This document shows positions 37,746 to 47,378 of a stretch of DNA of 64,000 bases, piece after piece. Position 1 is the stretch's first letter. Each line of letters starts with the position of its first letter. The notes below the pieces were generated by a model. The model searched no databases. It was not told the DNA's origin and saw nothing but the letters and a program-made list of their open reading frames with translations. The stretch is from Woeseiaceae bacterium (lineage in GTDB: Bacteria > Pseudomonadota > Gammaproteobacteria > Steroidobacterales > Woeseiaceae), in assembly GCA_021773055.1 (NCBI GenBank), contig JAJFKV010000010.1:1-64000 (forward strand). The letters are read 5' to 3'. The translations under genes were made by a program, and so were the position numbers.

Positions 37746-37831
37746 ACCCCTTCCTACGCCGGCATTATCCGGATCAGGTCATAAGGGTTCTCAATATGAG
37801 TCTCAGGCTGAATCGCCACCCCTGTGAGGGA
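37746..37831 (-). promoter_or_regulatory. TPP (THI-element) riboswitch
   Basis: Read leftward, the leader has the conserved TPP-aptamer elements in order: AGGGGTGGCGATTCAG, CCTGAGA, AACCCTT and ACCTGATCCGGATAATGCC followed by GGCGTAGGAAGGGG. P1 can form between CCCT (37830-37827) and the AGGGG just before the receptor ATG. That AGGGG is also the Shine-Dalgarno sequence, which suggests translational control: TPP binding would close P1 and hide it. Aptamer identity is clear; the mechanism is inferred. Confidence 0.96.
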
Positions 37832-37845
37832 AGAAATAATACACT

Positions 37846-37871
37846 GTAGGAGCGCGCCCTGCGCGCGAATA
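37846..37871. repeat. REP-like palindromic element
   Basis: GTAGGAGCGCGCCCTGCGCG and the following CGAAT repeat exactly at 59768-59792 in the opposite orientation. The core GCGCGC-CCT-GCGCGC can form a hairpin. It lies directly after the stop codon of the 3-hydroxyisobutyrate-dehydrogenase-like gene and just upstream of the TPP riboswitch. The TAGGAGCG head is typical of gammaproteobacterial REP sequences mobilised by RAYT proteins; no RAYT gene is in the window. Confidence 0.8.
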
Positions 37872-38732
37872 TTACTTCAGGCGAGCGATCAGGCTCGACG
37901 TGTCCCAGCGCTGACCACCCAGCCCCTGAACCTCGGCATAGAACTTGTCGACCAGCCGGGTCAACTCAAGGTTTGCCCCGTTTTCTGCTGCTGCTTCAAG
38001 CGCTATCGCGAGGTCCTTGCGCATCCAGTCGACCGCGAATCCGAACTCGAATTCGTCATTGACCATGGTTTGCCAGCGATTCTCCATCTGCCATGACTGC
38101 GCGGCACCTTTTGAGATCGACTCGATCACAACTGCCGGGTTAAGGCCCGCCTTTTTCGCAAAATACAATCCTTCGGCCAGGCCCTGCACAACACCAGCGA
38201 TGCAAATCTGATTGACCACCTTCGCCAACTGTCCTGTACCAACAGGACCAATATGCGTTATTGCCTTCGCGTAGCAATCAATGACCGGCGCACCACGTTC
38301 GAAGTCTTCCTGTTTGCCACCGACCATTACCGTCAACTGGCCGTTCTCGGCACCTGCCTGGCCACCCGATACCGGCGCATCAAGAAAACCGACCGACTTT
38401 CCGGCCGCCTCGGCAGCGACATCACGAGCAACAGTCGCAGATGCAGTTGTGTGATCAACAAGCAATGCCCCGGCTGGAATAGATGCCAAAACCCCGGCAT
38501 CGGCGAGCACCACCTCGCGCACGTCATCGTCGTTGCCGACGCAGCAGAAAATGATTTCGGCATTCTCCGCTGCTGCCGCAGGCGTCGCAGCGGTTTGACC
38601 ACCGAACTCCTGACACCAGGCGTCTGCTTTTTCCTGGGTTCGATTGTAGACCGTCACCTCGTGGCCGTTTCTCGCAAGGTATCCCGCCATGGGATAACCC
38701 ATGACACCCAGGCCGATGAACGCAGCGCGCAT
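37872..38732 (-). CDS. 3-hydroxyisobutyrate dehydrogenase family oxidoreductase
   Basis: 286 residues of the beta-hydroxyacid dehydrogenase family. It has the NAD(P) motif GLGVMGYPMAG, the substrate motif FLDAPVSGGQAGA, and the catalytic lysine in GQLAKVVNQ. Members oxidise 3-hydroxyisobutyrate, tartronate semialdehyde or related acids. As the last gene of an operon with icmF, an enoyl-CoA hydratase and an acyl-CoA dehydrogenase, a 3-hydroxyisobutyrate role is plausible but unproven. Its start abuts the upstream dehydrogenase stop. A REP element begins at its stop codon. Confidence 0.9.
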   Translation of the reverse strand: MRAAFIGLGVMGYPMAGYLARNGHEVTVYNRTQEKADAWCQEFGGQTAATPAAAAENAEIIFCCVGNDDDVREVVLADAGVLASIPAGALLVDHTTASATVARDVAAEAAGKSVGFLDAPVSGGQAGAENGQLTVMVGGKQEDFERGAPVIDCYAKAITHIGPVGTGQLAKVVNQICIAGVVQGLAEGLYFAKKAGLNPAVVIESISKGAAQSWQMENRWQTMVNDEFEFGFAVDWMRKDLAIALEAAAENGANLELTRLVDKFYAEVQGLGGQRWDTSSLIARLK

Positions 38733-39896
38733 TTAGTTCGCCCTGGGTTTCTTGCGGGGATCCAGACCCAAAGATCGTGCGATGATTTCGCGCATGATTT
38801 CCGAGCTGCCAGCGTAAATTCGGGAGACGCGTGCGTTGGTAAACATGCGGCTGATCGGATACTCGTCCATATAACCATTGCCACCGTGCAGCTGCACGCA
38901 CTCGTCAGTTACACGCGCTTCCAGTTCGCTGCAAAACAATTTGGCTTTTGCTGCATCTTCCGCGCTTAGTTTTCCATCGTTATGGTCCATAACACATCGG
39001 TCAATAAAAGCTTGCGCAACGTCCATTTCGGTACGCATGTCGGCAAGCTTGAATCGAGTATTCTGAAAATCTGCAATCGTCTGTCCGAATGCTTTGCGTT
39101 CCTGGGTGTACTCCATCGTCACGTCGAATGCCGCCTCCGCATTTGCATGGTACTGGCACGCTCCTATCAGTCGCTCCTCTGCCAGGAAGTGCATCAGTTG
39201 GTAGAAACCGCGGTTCCATTCGCCGAGTAAGTTTTCTTTTGGCACTTTGACGTTGTTAAAGAACAGTTCAGCGGTATCCTGGCTTTTCAAACCCATTTTC
39301 TTGAGGTTATCGCCGCGCTCAAAGCCTTCCATTCCACGCTCAACCACAAACAGGCTAAGGCCGTGTCGGCTCGTGTCAGTGCGTGCGACTACAATTACGA
39401 GATCCGCAAGAATCCCGTTGGAGATAAATGTCTTGGAACCGTTCAACAGGTAGTGATCGCCCTTGTCTTCAGCCTTCGTACGAACACCCGAAACGTCACT
39501 ACCAGCGCCCGCCTCCGTAATGGCGACAGCAAGAATATGTTCGCCCGAAATACACTTGGGTAACCAGCGTTGTTTTTGTTCGTCTGTACCAAGCTCGCCG
39601 ATGTACGGGCCAACCAGGCGGCTGTGCAGTGTCATGAAAAATCCGGGCTCACCGTATTTGGCAATCTCCTCGATGAGTATTTGCTCGTAACGAAAATCGT
39701 GTACACCAGCGCCGCCGTACTTCTCGTCCGCCCACATCAAAAGCATGCCCTGCTCGCCCGCCTGCAAATAGGCCTCGCGATCCACAATTCCCTGCTCGCG
39801 CCAGCGCTCGCCTTTTGGCAATACTTCGTTTTTGTAGAAGCTCCGCGCTGCGTCGCGGAACATTTCATGTTCTTCTTCAAAAATATTTCGGTCCAT
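38733..39896 (-). CDS. Acyl-CoA dehydrogenase
   Basis: 387 residues, standard acyl-CoA dehydrogenase length. FAD/substrate motifs [13 protein letters not shown] and FISNG are present. The C-terminal RIYAGSSEIMREIIARSLG has alanine where medium-chain enzymes carry the catalytic glutamate; the base is instead probably the Glu in FLAEERLIG, as in isovaleryl-type enzymes. It introduces a C2-C3 double bond in an acyl-CoA and passes electrons to ETF. Operon position beside icmF suggests butyryl- or isobutyryl-CoA. Confidence 0.93.
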   Translation of the reverse strand: MDRNIFEEEHEMFRDAARSFYKNEVLPKGERWREQGIVDREAYLQAGEQGMLLMWADEKYGGAGVHDFRYEQILIEEIAKYGEPGFFMTLHSRLVGPYIGELGTDEQKQRWLPKCISGEHILAVAITEAGAGSDVSGVRTKAEDKGDHYLLNGSKTFISNGILADLVIVVARTDTSRHGLSLFVVERGMEGFERGDNLKKMGLKSQDTAELFFNNVKVPKENLLGEWNRGFYQLMHFLAEERLIGACQYHANAEAAFDVTMEYTQERKAFGQTIADFQNTRFKLADMRTEMDVAQAFIDRCVMDHNDGKLSAEDAAKAKLFCSELEARVTDECVQLHGGNGYMDEYPISRMFTNARVSRIYAGSSEIMREIIARSLGLDPRKKPRAN

Positions 39897-39928
39897 CGTT
39901 ATCTCGGCTCTGATTTAAATCGTTGACT

Positions 39929-40705
39929 CTATTTTCCGCTGAAGGTCGGGTCGCGCTTCTCGAAGAATGCCGCAATACCTTCCTTTGCATCATCGGATGC
40001 CTGGAGCTTCTTCTGTTCTGCGGCTTCCATCGTGTAGCAGCTGTACCAGTCGTTATCCATCGCATGCCGCATGACTTTCTTGGTTGCGGCCATAGAAAGT
40101 GGCGCACGTGCGCTCAACTCCTTCGCCCACGCGATCGTCTCCTCGCGCAATGAGTCTGCGGGAACGACTCTATTTGCGATGCCGAGCTCACGGCAACGCT
40201 CGGCGGCGATGCGTTCGCATTCGATACTCAATTGATAGGCCAGGTGATAACCGATTTGCCTGACCAGCATCCAGTTGGCGCCACCATCGGGGAGCAGTGA
40301 AATCGTCGTAAATGGCGACAGCAAGAAAGAACCTGCTGCCATGACCAGGAGATCGCTGTGCAAGGCAAACGACATGCCAATACCGGCCGCGAAACCGGGC
40401 ACCGCCGCGATCACCGGTTTCGGAATTTGTGAAATTGCTATCAGTACCGGCGCATATTCGAACAACAGCTGCTCTTGTGTTGTCCGCTGCCCCTCAAATC
40501 CTGATTTGAGATCGGCGCCGGCGCTGAACGCGCGGCCCTCACCTGTAAATACGACTACCCGAACAGTCTCGTCACGCTGTGCTTTTTCGAACGCATGCAA
40601 CAGAGCTTCGCGAAGTTCGGTCGTAAATCCGTTCAATGCGTCCGGACGATTCATTGAGATGATCGCAACCGCGTCCTGCTGCTCATAGATAACCGTATCC
40701 GCCAT
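39929..40705 (-). CDS. Enoyl-CoA hydratase/isomerase family protein
   Basis: 258 residues from ATG 40705 (MADTVIYEQQ). The crotonase oxyanion elements are FSAGADLKSG and VPGFAAGIGMSFAL. The two glutamates of classical hydratases are not evident: serine follows GIGM, and SLLPDGGAN replaces the PE-containing loop. In this it resembles PaaG-like members, so isomerase or other crotonase activity is possible. It lies 22 bp after icmF and 32 bp before the acyl-CoA dehydrogenase. A start 54 bases upstream would overlap icmF. Confidence 0.9.
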   Translation of the reverse strand: MADTVIYEQQDAVAIISMNRPDALNGFTTELREALLHAFEKAQRDETVRVVVFTGEGRAFSAGADLKSGFEGQRTTQEQLLFEYAPVLIAISQIPKPVIAAVPGFAAGIGMSFALHSDLLVMAAGSFLLSPFTTISLLPDGGANWMLVRQIGYHLAYQLSIECERIAAERCRELGIANRVVPADSLREETIAWAKELSARAPLSMAATKKVMRHAMDNDWYSCYTMEAAEQKKLQASDDAKEGIAAFFEKRDPTFSGK

Positions 40706-40727
40706 GGTTTGCTCCTTGTTGGCGTTG

Positions 40728-43700
40728 CTACATATTGCGCCGATACTCGCCGCCAACATCGTACAAGGCGGCTGATACCTGGCTTAATGAATTGGATTTG
40801 ACCGTTTCCATGAGCTCGGCGAAAACGTTACCGCGTTCACGCGCTTTAGCTTGCAAAAGCGCCAATGCTGCTGGGCTGGCATCAGCATGCGTCGCCTGGA
40901 ACGCGCGCAGATGTCTTATCTGATCCTGTTTCTCGACTTCCGTGGACCGGATCAGCTCCAACTCATGAACTTCGTCCTCCTGCCCTTCTTTGGGCAGAAA
41001 GGTATTTACGCCAATCAACGGTAACGAAGCGTCATGTTTCCTGCCTTCGTAATAAAGACTCTCTTCTTGAATCTTGCCGCGTTGATACATCGTATCCATC
41101 GCGCCCAGCACACCGCCGCGTTCGGAAATTCGTTCGAACTCCTGATAGACCGCCTCTTCGACCAGGTCGGTCAGCTCGTTGATGACGAACGAACCCTGCC
41201 ACGGGTTTTCGCAAAAGTTCAAACCCAGTTCACGAGAGATAATGAGCTGTATCGCGACGGCGCGCCGTACTGATTGCTCTGTCGGTGTCGTCACCGCTTC
41301 GTCGAACGCGTTCGTGTGCAGACTGTTGCAGTTGTCAAATAACGCATACAGTGCCTGCAGCGTAGTTCGAATATCATTAAAACTGATTTCCTGGGCATGC
41401 AGGCTGCGTCCCGACGTCTGCACGTGGTACTTGAGCATTTGTGAGCGCGGGCTGGCACCATAACGCTCTCGCATCGCCCGGGCCCAGATTCGGCGCGCCA
41501 CGCGACCGATAACTGTGTACTCCGGATCCATCCCGTTCGAGAAGAAAAAGCTCAGATTTGGCGCGAAGTCGTCGATCGCCATACCGCGAGCCAGGTAATA
41601 CTCGACAATTGTGAAACCGTTGGACAGGGTAAATGCCAGCTGACTGATCGGGTTCGCGCCAGCCTCGGCAATGTGATACCCGCTGATCGAAATAGAATAA
41701 TAATTGCGAACACTATTCTCAATGAAGAACTGCTGCACATCGCCCATCATTTTCATCGCAAATTCGGTCGAGAAGATGCAGGTGTTCTGCGCCTGATCTT
41801 CTTTCAGGATGTCGGCTTGTACAGTCCCGCGCACCTTGGCGAGAGTATCTTCACGAATTCGCGCATAGGTTTCTGCATCGACAAGCTGATCACCGGAAAT
41901 TCCCAGCAATCCGAGACCGAGCCCGTCGTTACCTTCTGGAAGTTCACCTTCGTAGAGCGGTCGCTCGCGGCCTTCAAACCATGCGTCAATCTTCTTGCAG
42001 GCGCTCTCCCACTCACCTTTTTCTCGCAGGAAACTCTCAATTTGCTGGTCGATAGCGGTGTTCATGAAGAACGCCAGAATCATCGGGGCAGGACCGTTAA
42101 TTGTCATCGACACCGAGGTCGTCGGCGCGCACAGATCGAAACCCGAATACAGTTTCTTCATATCATCAACCGTCGCGATTGATACGCCTGAGTTACCGAC
42201 CTTGCCATAGATATCCGGCCGCTCGTGCGGATCTTCTCCGTACAACGTGACCGAATCGAACGCTGTCGAGAGACGCGCTGCTGGCTGACCTTGGGACAGG
42301 TAATGGAAGCGTCGATTCGTACGCTCGGGAGTACCTTCGCCCGCGAACATGCGTGTGGGGTCTTCACCCAGCCGGCGGTAAGGATAAACGCCGCCGGTGT
42401 ACGGATACGCACCCGGCAGGTTTTCCTTAGACAGGAAAGTCAGTAACTCGCCCCAGTCCGTGAATGCGGGCGCCGCAATTTTCGGAATGAGCTGGTGGCT
42501 CAGGCTCTCAAGGTAGTTATTGCCGGTTATTTCGCGACCGCGAACCGTGTAGCTGTATTGCTCCGACTTAACGCCGGCCTTGCGAGCTGGCCATTCCAGT
42601 AACAGGCGAATCGATTCCGACGATAGGTCCGAAACAGCCTCCTGGTAACGCTGCCGCAATACCGTGAGGCTTCGATCCTCGCCCTCTGTCAGTTGATCCG
42701 CTCTATACAACTCAAGTTCACCCGGCAGTCTCGAGTCTTCGAGCAGTTTCAATGACTCATAGACGTGCTGCGCACGACTGGCAATTGTCGCCTGAGAATC
42801 CACCTCTTTATTCGCGGCCCGCCCCTGCTCGGCGATTTCCGCCAGGTATCGAATTCGTGCTCCCGGAATGGCTGCTGTTGATCGCGGTTCCCTGTTGTCC
42901 GTGTCTATTTCCGGCGTCCAGCTTTTGCCGTCCAACCCTGCCTTGTCGACGACGCGACGACAGAGTTCCTTGAACATCCAGCTAACGCCCGGATCGTTGA
43001 ACTGGCTTGCGATCGTCGGGAATACCGGTATGTCGTCGTCCGCGACATCGAATGCAACGTGATTACGCTTCCATTGCTTGCGTATATCCCGCAAGGCATC
43101 TTCGGCGCCACGCTTGTCGTATTTGTTCAAAACAATAAGGTCTGCGAAATCGAGCATATCGATTTTCTCGAGCTGGCTCGCAGCGCCGTACTCGCTGGTC
43201 ATGACATAGACGGAGAAATCGACCATGTCGACGATCTCGCTATCGCTCTGGCCGATGCCGGCCGTTTCCACGATGACCAGGTCGAAGCCCAGCGACTTCA
43301 GAAAGAGTATGTGATCGCTCAGCATTTCGCTGGTGGCGAGGTGCTGCCGGCGCGTCGCGATCGAACGCATATAGACGCGCTCCGAGCGCAGAGAATTCAT
43401 TCGAATCCGATCACCCAGCAACGCCCCGCCGGTACGGCGGCGGGTCGGGTCAACGGCCAGCACCGCAACTCGCTTGTCAGGGAAGCAGGCAAGGAATCGA
43501 TTCAGGATTTCATCCGTGACGCTGCTCTTGCCGGCACCGCCGGTGCCGGTAATACCGATCACCGGGACCTGGCCTGCCTGTACCTGCCATTCCTTTCGTT
43601 TCGCGACTATCTCGCCATCGCCAAAAATGCCTTCTTCGATCGCGGAGATTGTTGCTGCGACCTCCGTTATTTGTTCTCTGTTGACTACCGCCGGAGCTCC

Positions 43701-44171
43701 CGATGAACGCCGGCCCGCGGCAGTGCGATTGATAAGGTCCTCAATCATCGCCTCAAGACCAAGTTCCATACCATCGTGGGGGTGATATATGCGTTCGACT
43801 CCATATTCCATCAGGGATTGAATTTCTTCCGGCGTAATTGTGCCACCACCGCCGCCGAACACCTTGATATGAGCGGCACCCGATTCACGCAGCCGATCGA
43901 TCATGTAGCGAAAAAATTCGTTATGTCCGCCCTGGTATGAGCTGATAGCAATTCCGTCAGCGTCTTCCTGAATCGCGGCACGCACAACGTCGTCAACACT
44001 GCGGTTGTGACCGAGGTGAATAACCTCGGCTCCACGTGCTTGAATCAGGCGTCGCATAATATTGATTGCCGCATCGTGGCCATCAAACAAAGATGCTGCG
44101 GTCACGAAGCGCAATGGCGCCTCGCGAGTCTTGTCAGAAACGCCTGGCAGATCGCTGGCTGCAGTACTCAT
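40728..44171 (-). CDS. icmF: Fused isobutyryl-CoA mutase IcmF
   Basis: 1147 residues in the IcmF order: N-terminal cobalamin-binding domain ([16 protein letters not shown], about 20-150), a MeaB-like G-protein chaperone (P-loop [12 protein letters not shown] near 206, base motif NKYD), and the C-terminal TIM-barrel mutase ([32 protein letters not shown]). Phenylalanine in RRFHYLS, where methylmalonyl-CoA mutase has tyrosine, fits isobutyryl-CoA/butyryl-CoA specificity. The adenosylcobalamin-dependent reaction rearranges the carbon skeleton. It heads a leftward operon and is divergent from a TetR gene across a palindrome. Confidence 0.95.
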   Translation of the reverse strand: MSTAASDLPGVSDKTREAPLRFVTAASLFDGHDAAINIMRRLIQARGAEVIHLGHNRSVDDVVRAAIQEDADGIAISSYQGGHNEFFRYMIDRLRESGAAHIKVFGGGGGTITPEEIQSLMEYGVERIYHPHDGMELGLEAMIEDLINRTAAGRRSSGAPAVVNREQITEVAATISAIEEGIFGDGEIVAKRKEWQVQAGQVPVIGITGTGGAGKSSVTDEILNRFLACFPDKRVAVLAVDPTRRRTGGALLGDRIRMNSLRSERVYMRSIATRRQHLATSEMLSDHILFLKSLGFDLVIVETAGIGQSDSEIVDMVDFSVYVMTSEYGAASQLEKIDMLDFADLIVLNKYDKRGAEDALRDIRKQWKRNHVAFDVADDDIPVFPTIASQFNDPGVSWMFKELCRRVVDKAGLDGKSWTPEIDTDNREPRSTAAIPGARIRYLAEIAEQGRAANKEVDSQATIASRAQHVYESLKLLEDSRLPGELELYRADQLTEGEDRSLTVLRQRYQEAVSDLSSESIRLLLEWPARKAGVKSEQYSYTVRGREITGNNYLESLSHQLIPKIAAPAFTDWGELLTFLSKENLPGAYPYTGGVYPYRRLGEDPTRMFAGEGTPERTNRRFHYLSQGQPAARLSTAFDSVTLYGEDPHERPDIYGKVGNSGVSIATVDDMKKLYSGFDLCAPTTSVSMTINGPAPMILAFFMNTAIDQQIESFLREKGEWESACKKIDAWFEGRERPLYEGELPEGNDGLGLGLLGISGDQLVDAETYARIREDTLAKVRGTVQADILKEDQAQNTCIFSTEFAMKMMGDVQQFFIENSVRNYYSISISGYHIAEAGANPISQLAFTLSNGFTIVEYYLARGMAIDDFAPNLSFFFSNGMDPEYTVIGRVARRIWARAMRERYGASPRSQMLKYHVQTSGRSLHAQEISFNDIRTTLQALYALFDNCNSLHTNAFDEAVTTPTEQSVRRAVAIQLIISRELGLNFCENPWQGSFVINELTDLVEEAVYQEFERISERGGVLGAMDTMYQRGKIQEESLYYEGRKHDASLPLIGVNTFLPKEGQEDEVHELELIRSTEVEKQDQIRHLRAFQATHADASPAALALLQAKARERGNVFAELMETVKSNSLSQVSAALYDVGGEYRRNM

Positions 44172-44211
44172 TGCCGAAATTCCTTAGAAATCAGTAACTT
44201 TGTGGGTTGCA

Positions 44212-44237
44212 ATTATTTTAATCCAGATTAAAATAAT
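44212..44237. promoter_or_regulatory. Perfect palindromic operator between icmF and tetR
   Basis: ATTATTTTAAT (44212-44222) and ATTAAAATAAT (44227-44237) are perfect inverted repeats separated by CCAG. It is the only strong dyad in the 126-bp divergent gap, 41 bp from the icmF start and 61 bp from the regulator start. It is a likely binding site for the adjacent TetR protein and may control both directions. Confidence 0.8.
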
Positions 44238-44297
44238 GCAGATTGGCGCAGAACTCAAGTATCTGCCCCGGAACAGACCGCTGGAGAGCCACATCGC

Positions 44298-44879
44298 ATG
44301 GCCCAAGACGCCGAAGAAACCCGATTTCAGCTGCAAAAAGCGCGCATGCTCCGGGCTGCTGCGGAGTGTTTCAACCAGAAAGGATACAGTGGCACCTCGC
44401 TACGCGATGTCGCAGATGTTCTGGGACTCACGGATGCCGCGCTCTACTACTACGTGCGCAATAAAGAGGAACTCGTATATCTCTGCTATGTACGAGCTGC
44501 CGACCTTGGCCGAGAGGCGCTGGACCAGGCCCGCGCTGACGGTGAAAACGGGCTCGACGTAATATTGCGGTACTTCCGCTACCACATCGAAATGATGGTG
44601 GGTGAACGCGGCCCTATCGCCATCATGAGCGAGATACCATCACTCAAACCCGAGCATCGTGCTGAGGTTCTGGAATTGTCGCGAAAACACAGTTTGAATT
44701 TCGAAGCAGCTCTGGAGGCCGGTATCAAAGACGGCAGTGTCGCTCCGTGTAATGTGCGACTGACTGGCAATGCGATCATGGGCTCGATCAACTGGATCCC
44801 AAAGTGGTTTCACGGCGATCCGGAGCTCGCCGAAAAAATGATAAATGAATTTCCTGACATTCTCGCACGCGGTCTGTAG
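44298..44879 (+). CDS. TetR-family regulator of the icmF operon (predicted)
   Basis: 193 residues. The N-terminal TetR HTH is visible at about 16-62 (RAAAECFNQKGYSGTSLRDV, DAALYYYVRNKEEL). The rest is a helical ligand domain resembling TetR regulators of fatty-acid or branched-chain catabolism with a TetR_C C-terminal half. It is divergent from icmF with a 26-bp palindrome between them, so it probably represses the operon and responds to an acyl-CoA. The ligand is not known. GGAGAG precedes ATG 44298. Confidence 0.92.
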   Translation: MAQDAEETRFQLQKARMLRAAAECFNQKGYSGTSLRDVADVLGLTDAALYYYVRNKEELVYLCYVRAADLGREALDQARADGENGLDVILRYFRYHIEMMVGERGPIAIMSEIPSLKPEHRAEVLELSRKHSLNFEAALEAGIKDGSVAPCNVRLTGNAIMGSINWIPKWFHGDPELAEKMINEFPDILARGL

Positions 44880-44882
44880 CGG

Positions 44883-45590
44883 CTAGCTCGATTCGGATTC
44901 GATCTTCTGCAATACCCGGCGTTCAAGATCCCGAATGTTGATGCGATTCGGATCTCCGTCCAGATCGTCAAAGCCGCTGACTTCCTTCAATAACCGGATT
45001 CGAGCTTTGAGTTCTTTCTCTATACTGGAGTAATAGTTGGATCCTTCGCGAAATCGGCCCGACCGACTCCCAACGACTGTCACAGGACTGCTTCTATCGC
45101 CCAGTCGCGAACCCGTCCTCTCCTGAAGTTCTGCCAGGTCGCGCTTGATCGACGCAAACAACACAGCGAGATCGCAATAGCGGAGCCTCAGCTCGCGGTA
45201 AAGCACCCTTGAGCGATCGGCGTCATCCTGATCCATCACATGCAGGATCCTGTCGCGCACCACAACAAACTCACGCGTATCCCGCTCTGCTGCCAATTGA
45301 TACCAGGCCGCCGCCGCAATAGGGTCTTCCACGACGCCCAGGCCCGTCTGATACATATAGCCAACCATGTACTGCGCGTACTTGTCGCCTAACGGCGCGA
45401 GCTCATTGATATAGATGAAGAAGGCCCGTTCGAAGTCACCTGCGTCGAAAAGACTGTCGACTTTGTCTTGAACAGCCATGGTATGGGCATCGGGAAAATC
45501 GTCAGACAGCTCGGAGGAACGCTGCGCAAGGCCCGTCGATGCAATACACAGCAGTGCTGCGACACAAACAATTTTCCGTACAGTGATCAA
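44883..45590 (-). CDS. Exported protein with Sel1-like repeat
   Basis: 235 residues with an N-terminal signal peptide (IVCVAALLCIASTGLAQ). A Sel1-type helical repeat is visible at about 70-105 (YAQYMVGYMYQTGLGVVEDP, AAAWYQLAAE). The C-terminal part is charged and helical, and I recognise nothing in it. Sel1 repeats mediate protein-protein contacts. It is convergent with the TetR gene, three bases apart, and follows the second enoyl-CoA hydratase gene after 92 bp. Function is unknown. Confidence 0.75.
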   Translation of the reverse strand: MITVRKIVCVAALLCIASTGLAQRSSELSDDFPDAHTMAVQDKVDSLFDAGDFERAFFIYINELAPLGDKYAQYMVGYMYQTGLGVVEDPIAAAAWYQLAAERDTREFVVVRDRILHVMDQDDADRSRVLYRELRLRYCDLAVLFASIKRDLAELQERTGSRLGDRSSPVTVVGSRSGRFREGSNYYSSIEKELKARIRLLKEVSGFDDLDGDPNRINIRDLERRVLQKIESESS

Positions 45591-45682
45591 ATGAGTAACC
45601 GTCGTTGCCTTTCTGGATTCCTGTCTGTTGGAGTTACGGGTTGATGCAAAAGTTCCGGCCCTGTCGCCTTTCGATTGAGCGT

Positions 45683-46474
45683 TTAGTCCCTAAACTCCGG
45701 CTTGCGCTTCTCAAAATTGGCGTTTACGGCCTCCGCCTGATTTTCGCTGCCGATTATACCGCTTTGCAGACGTGCCTCCAGCGCCAGGGCGTCCGCATCT
45801 GCAAGCTGCCAGGTCTGATTTACGAGGGCTTTGATACCACGAATGGCGTCCGGCGACCGTGCCACGCAGCTGGCGGCAAGTTCACGGCTGGCTACCATCG
45901 GATCGTCAACTACGGCGGTGATCAAGCCTAGCGCCTGTGCCTCTCTGCTATCCAGAACGCGGGCTGTCCAGGCTAGCTCTTTAATTTGGTCCGGTGCTAC
46001 GAGGCCCCGCAACGTCGTGCTGATGCCCATATCGGGTATCAACCCCCATTTGGATTCCATTATCGAAAATTTGGCATCCGGACTGGCATATCGAATATCG
46101 GCTCCAAGCGCCACTTGCAACCCACCACCGAAGACGACGCCATCGAGCGCACATATGACCGGAACGGGTAATTCTCGCCATGCGTAGGCCACGCGCTGGA
46201 AGAAATTGGCGGGCGATGGAGCAAGCGGAGTGGCCAGGGCTTCGCCGAAATCAAAGTCACCTTCCGCGAGAACACTTAGATCGATCCCCGCGCAAAAATT
46301 GCCACCTGCTCCATGCAGCACGACAGCGCGCACGGAGCTGTTGCCTGCGATAGTGTCCGCAGCCTCGGCGAGCGCGGCAAACATTCGCAGATCGAGAGCA
46401 TTCATCTTGTCTGCGCGATTCAAAGTCACGTCAGCGACGTGCGCATCTATCTCAATTTGAACTCTCTCAGTCAT
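45683..46474 (-). CDS. Enoyl-CoA hydratase family protein (leucine cluster)
   Basis: 263 residues from ATG 46474 (MTERVQIEID). Crotonase motifs are NFCAGIDLSVL and DGVVFGGGLQVALGAD; the latter has glutamine where the first catalytic glutamate normally sits. FSIMESKWGLIPDMG keeps the second glutamate. It could be a methylglutaconyl-CoA hydratase substitute or another crotonase; substrate is uncertain. It starts 7 bp after the MaoC gene stop. An upstream start would overlap that gene. Confidence 0.88.
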   Translation of the reverse strand: MTERVQIEIDAHVADVTLNRADKMNALDLRMFAALAEAADTIAGNSSVRAVVLHGAGGNFCAGIDLSVLAEGDFDFGEALATPLAPSPANFFQRVAYAWRELPVPVICALDGVVFGGGLQVALGADIRYASPDAKFSIMESKWGLIPDMGISTTLRGLVAPDQIKELAWTARVLDSREAQALGLITAVVDDPMVASRELAASCVARSPDAIRGIKALVNQTWQLADADALALEARLQSGIIGSENQAEAVNANFEKRKPEFRD

Positions 46475-46481
46475 CAATATC

Positions 46482-47339
46482 TCAGACAGCCAGCGTGCAC
46501 TTGCCGTTTCGCAACACAATTTCGTCACGGTCTTTCACCGTACAGCGGAAAGAAACGATATTGCCGTCCTGCCACATGTCGGTCGTGATGACATCTCCCG
46601 GCAAGACAGGCGAAGTAAAGCGGGCGTCGAAGCTCTCGATCAGCGTGAAGTCGTAGTCGCAAATTGTCTTGAGTATCGCCCGGCACGCGATGCCGTAGGT
46701 GCACATGCCGTGCAAAATCGGCACACCAAATCCGGCCTCACTCGCTTTGGCTGGGTCAGCGTGCAACGGATTACGATCACCGGTCAGTCGAAATAGCAGC
46801 GCCTGGTCCTCACGCGTCGCGATATCGCAACTCAGGTCCGGGTCGCGCCTGGGAGCACGGTGTGGCCTGGGGCCTTTGCCCGTCGGGCCGCCAAAGCCGC
46901 CGTCGCCTCTCGCCATGACGGTGCAACCCAGTGTGAACAGCACCGTATCATCGCTCGCCAATCGGCCTTCGGCTTCGAACAGGAACAATGCGCCCTTGCG
47001 GGGACCCCAGTCGAAAACGTCAGCAACACGTTTGTCGATCAGGATATCGGCCTTAGCGGGCAATGGACGGTACAACTGGAGGCGTTGCTCGGAATGCAGC
47101 ACCTGAGAAAAATCCCAACCCAGGCCAGGTGGAAACATGTCAGGCACTAAAACCGTAGCCAATGTAGGTACGGTCTTGAACGCATCCCCCTGCTCATAAA
47201 CATAAGGCAATTCCTTGAGGTCCAGGGGATCGCTTCCCATACCAATGCCGAGCGCATAAAGAATGGCTTCGGAATCGTTGTAACTTAAGGGGAGATTGAC
47301 GACTTCTGTCGCCATTAACTGGTCGTAATCGAGCGGCAT
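46482..47339 (-). CDS. MaoC-like double-hotdog hydratase
   Basis: 285 residues with two hotdog domains. The C-terminal one has the R-hydratase active-site motif, here LTGDRNPLHADPAKASEAGF, followed by PILHGMCTYG. The N-terminal half is a degenerate hotdog. This is the architecture of eukaryotic-type and bacterial (R)-specific enoyl-CoA hydratase 2. It would hydrate a 2-enoyl-CoA to the R-3-hydroxyacyl-CoA. It lies between the carboxyltransferase and the enoyl-CoA hydratase genes, an unusual addition to a leucine-type cluster. Confidence 0.9.
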   Translation of the reverse strand: MPLDYDQLMATEVVNLPLSYNDSEAILYALGIGMGSDPLDLKELPYVYEQGDAFKTVPTLATVLVPDMFPPGLGWDFSQVLHSEQRLQLYRPLPAKADILIDKRVADVFDWGPRKGALFLFEAEGRLASDDTVLFTLGCTVMARGDGGFGGPTGKGPRPHRAPRRDPDLSCDIATREDQALLFRLTGDRNPLHADPAKASEAGFGVPILHGMCTYGIACRAILKTICDYDFTLIESFDARFTSPVLPGDVITTDMWQDGNIVSFRCTVKDRDEIVLRNGKCTLAV

Positions 47340-47378
47340 GATTCATCCATTTATCGGTTGCCGTGATTGTACATGGAC

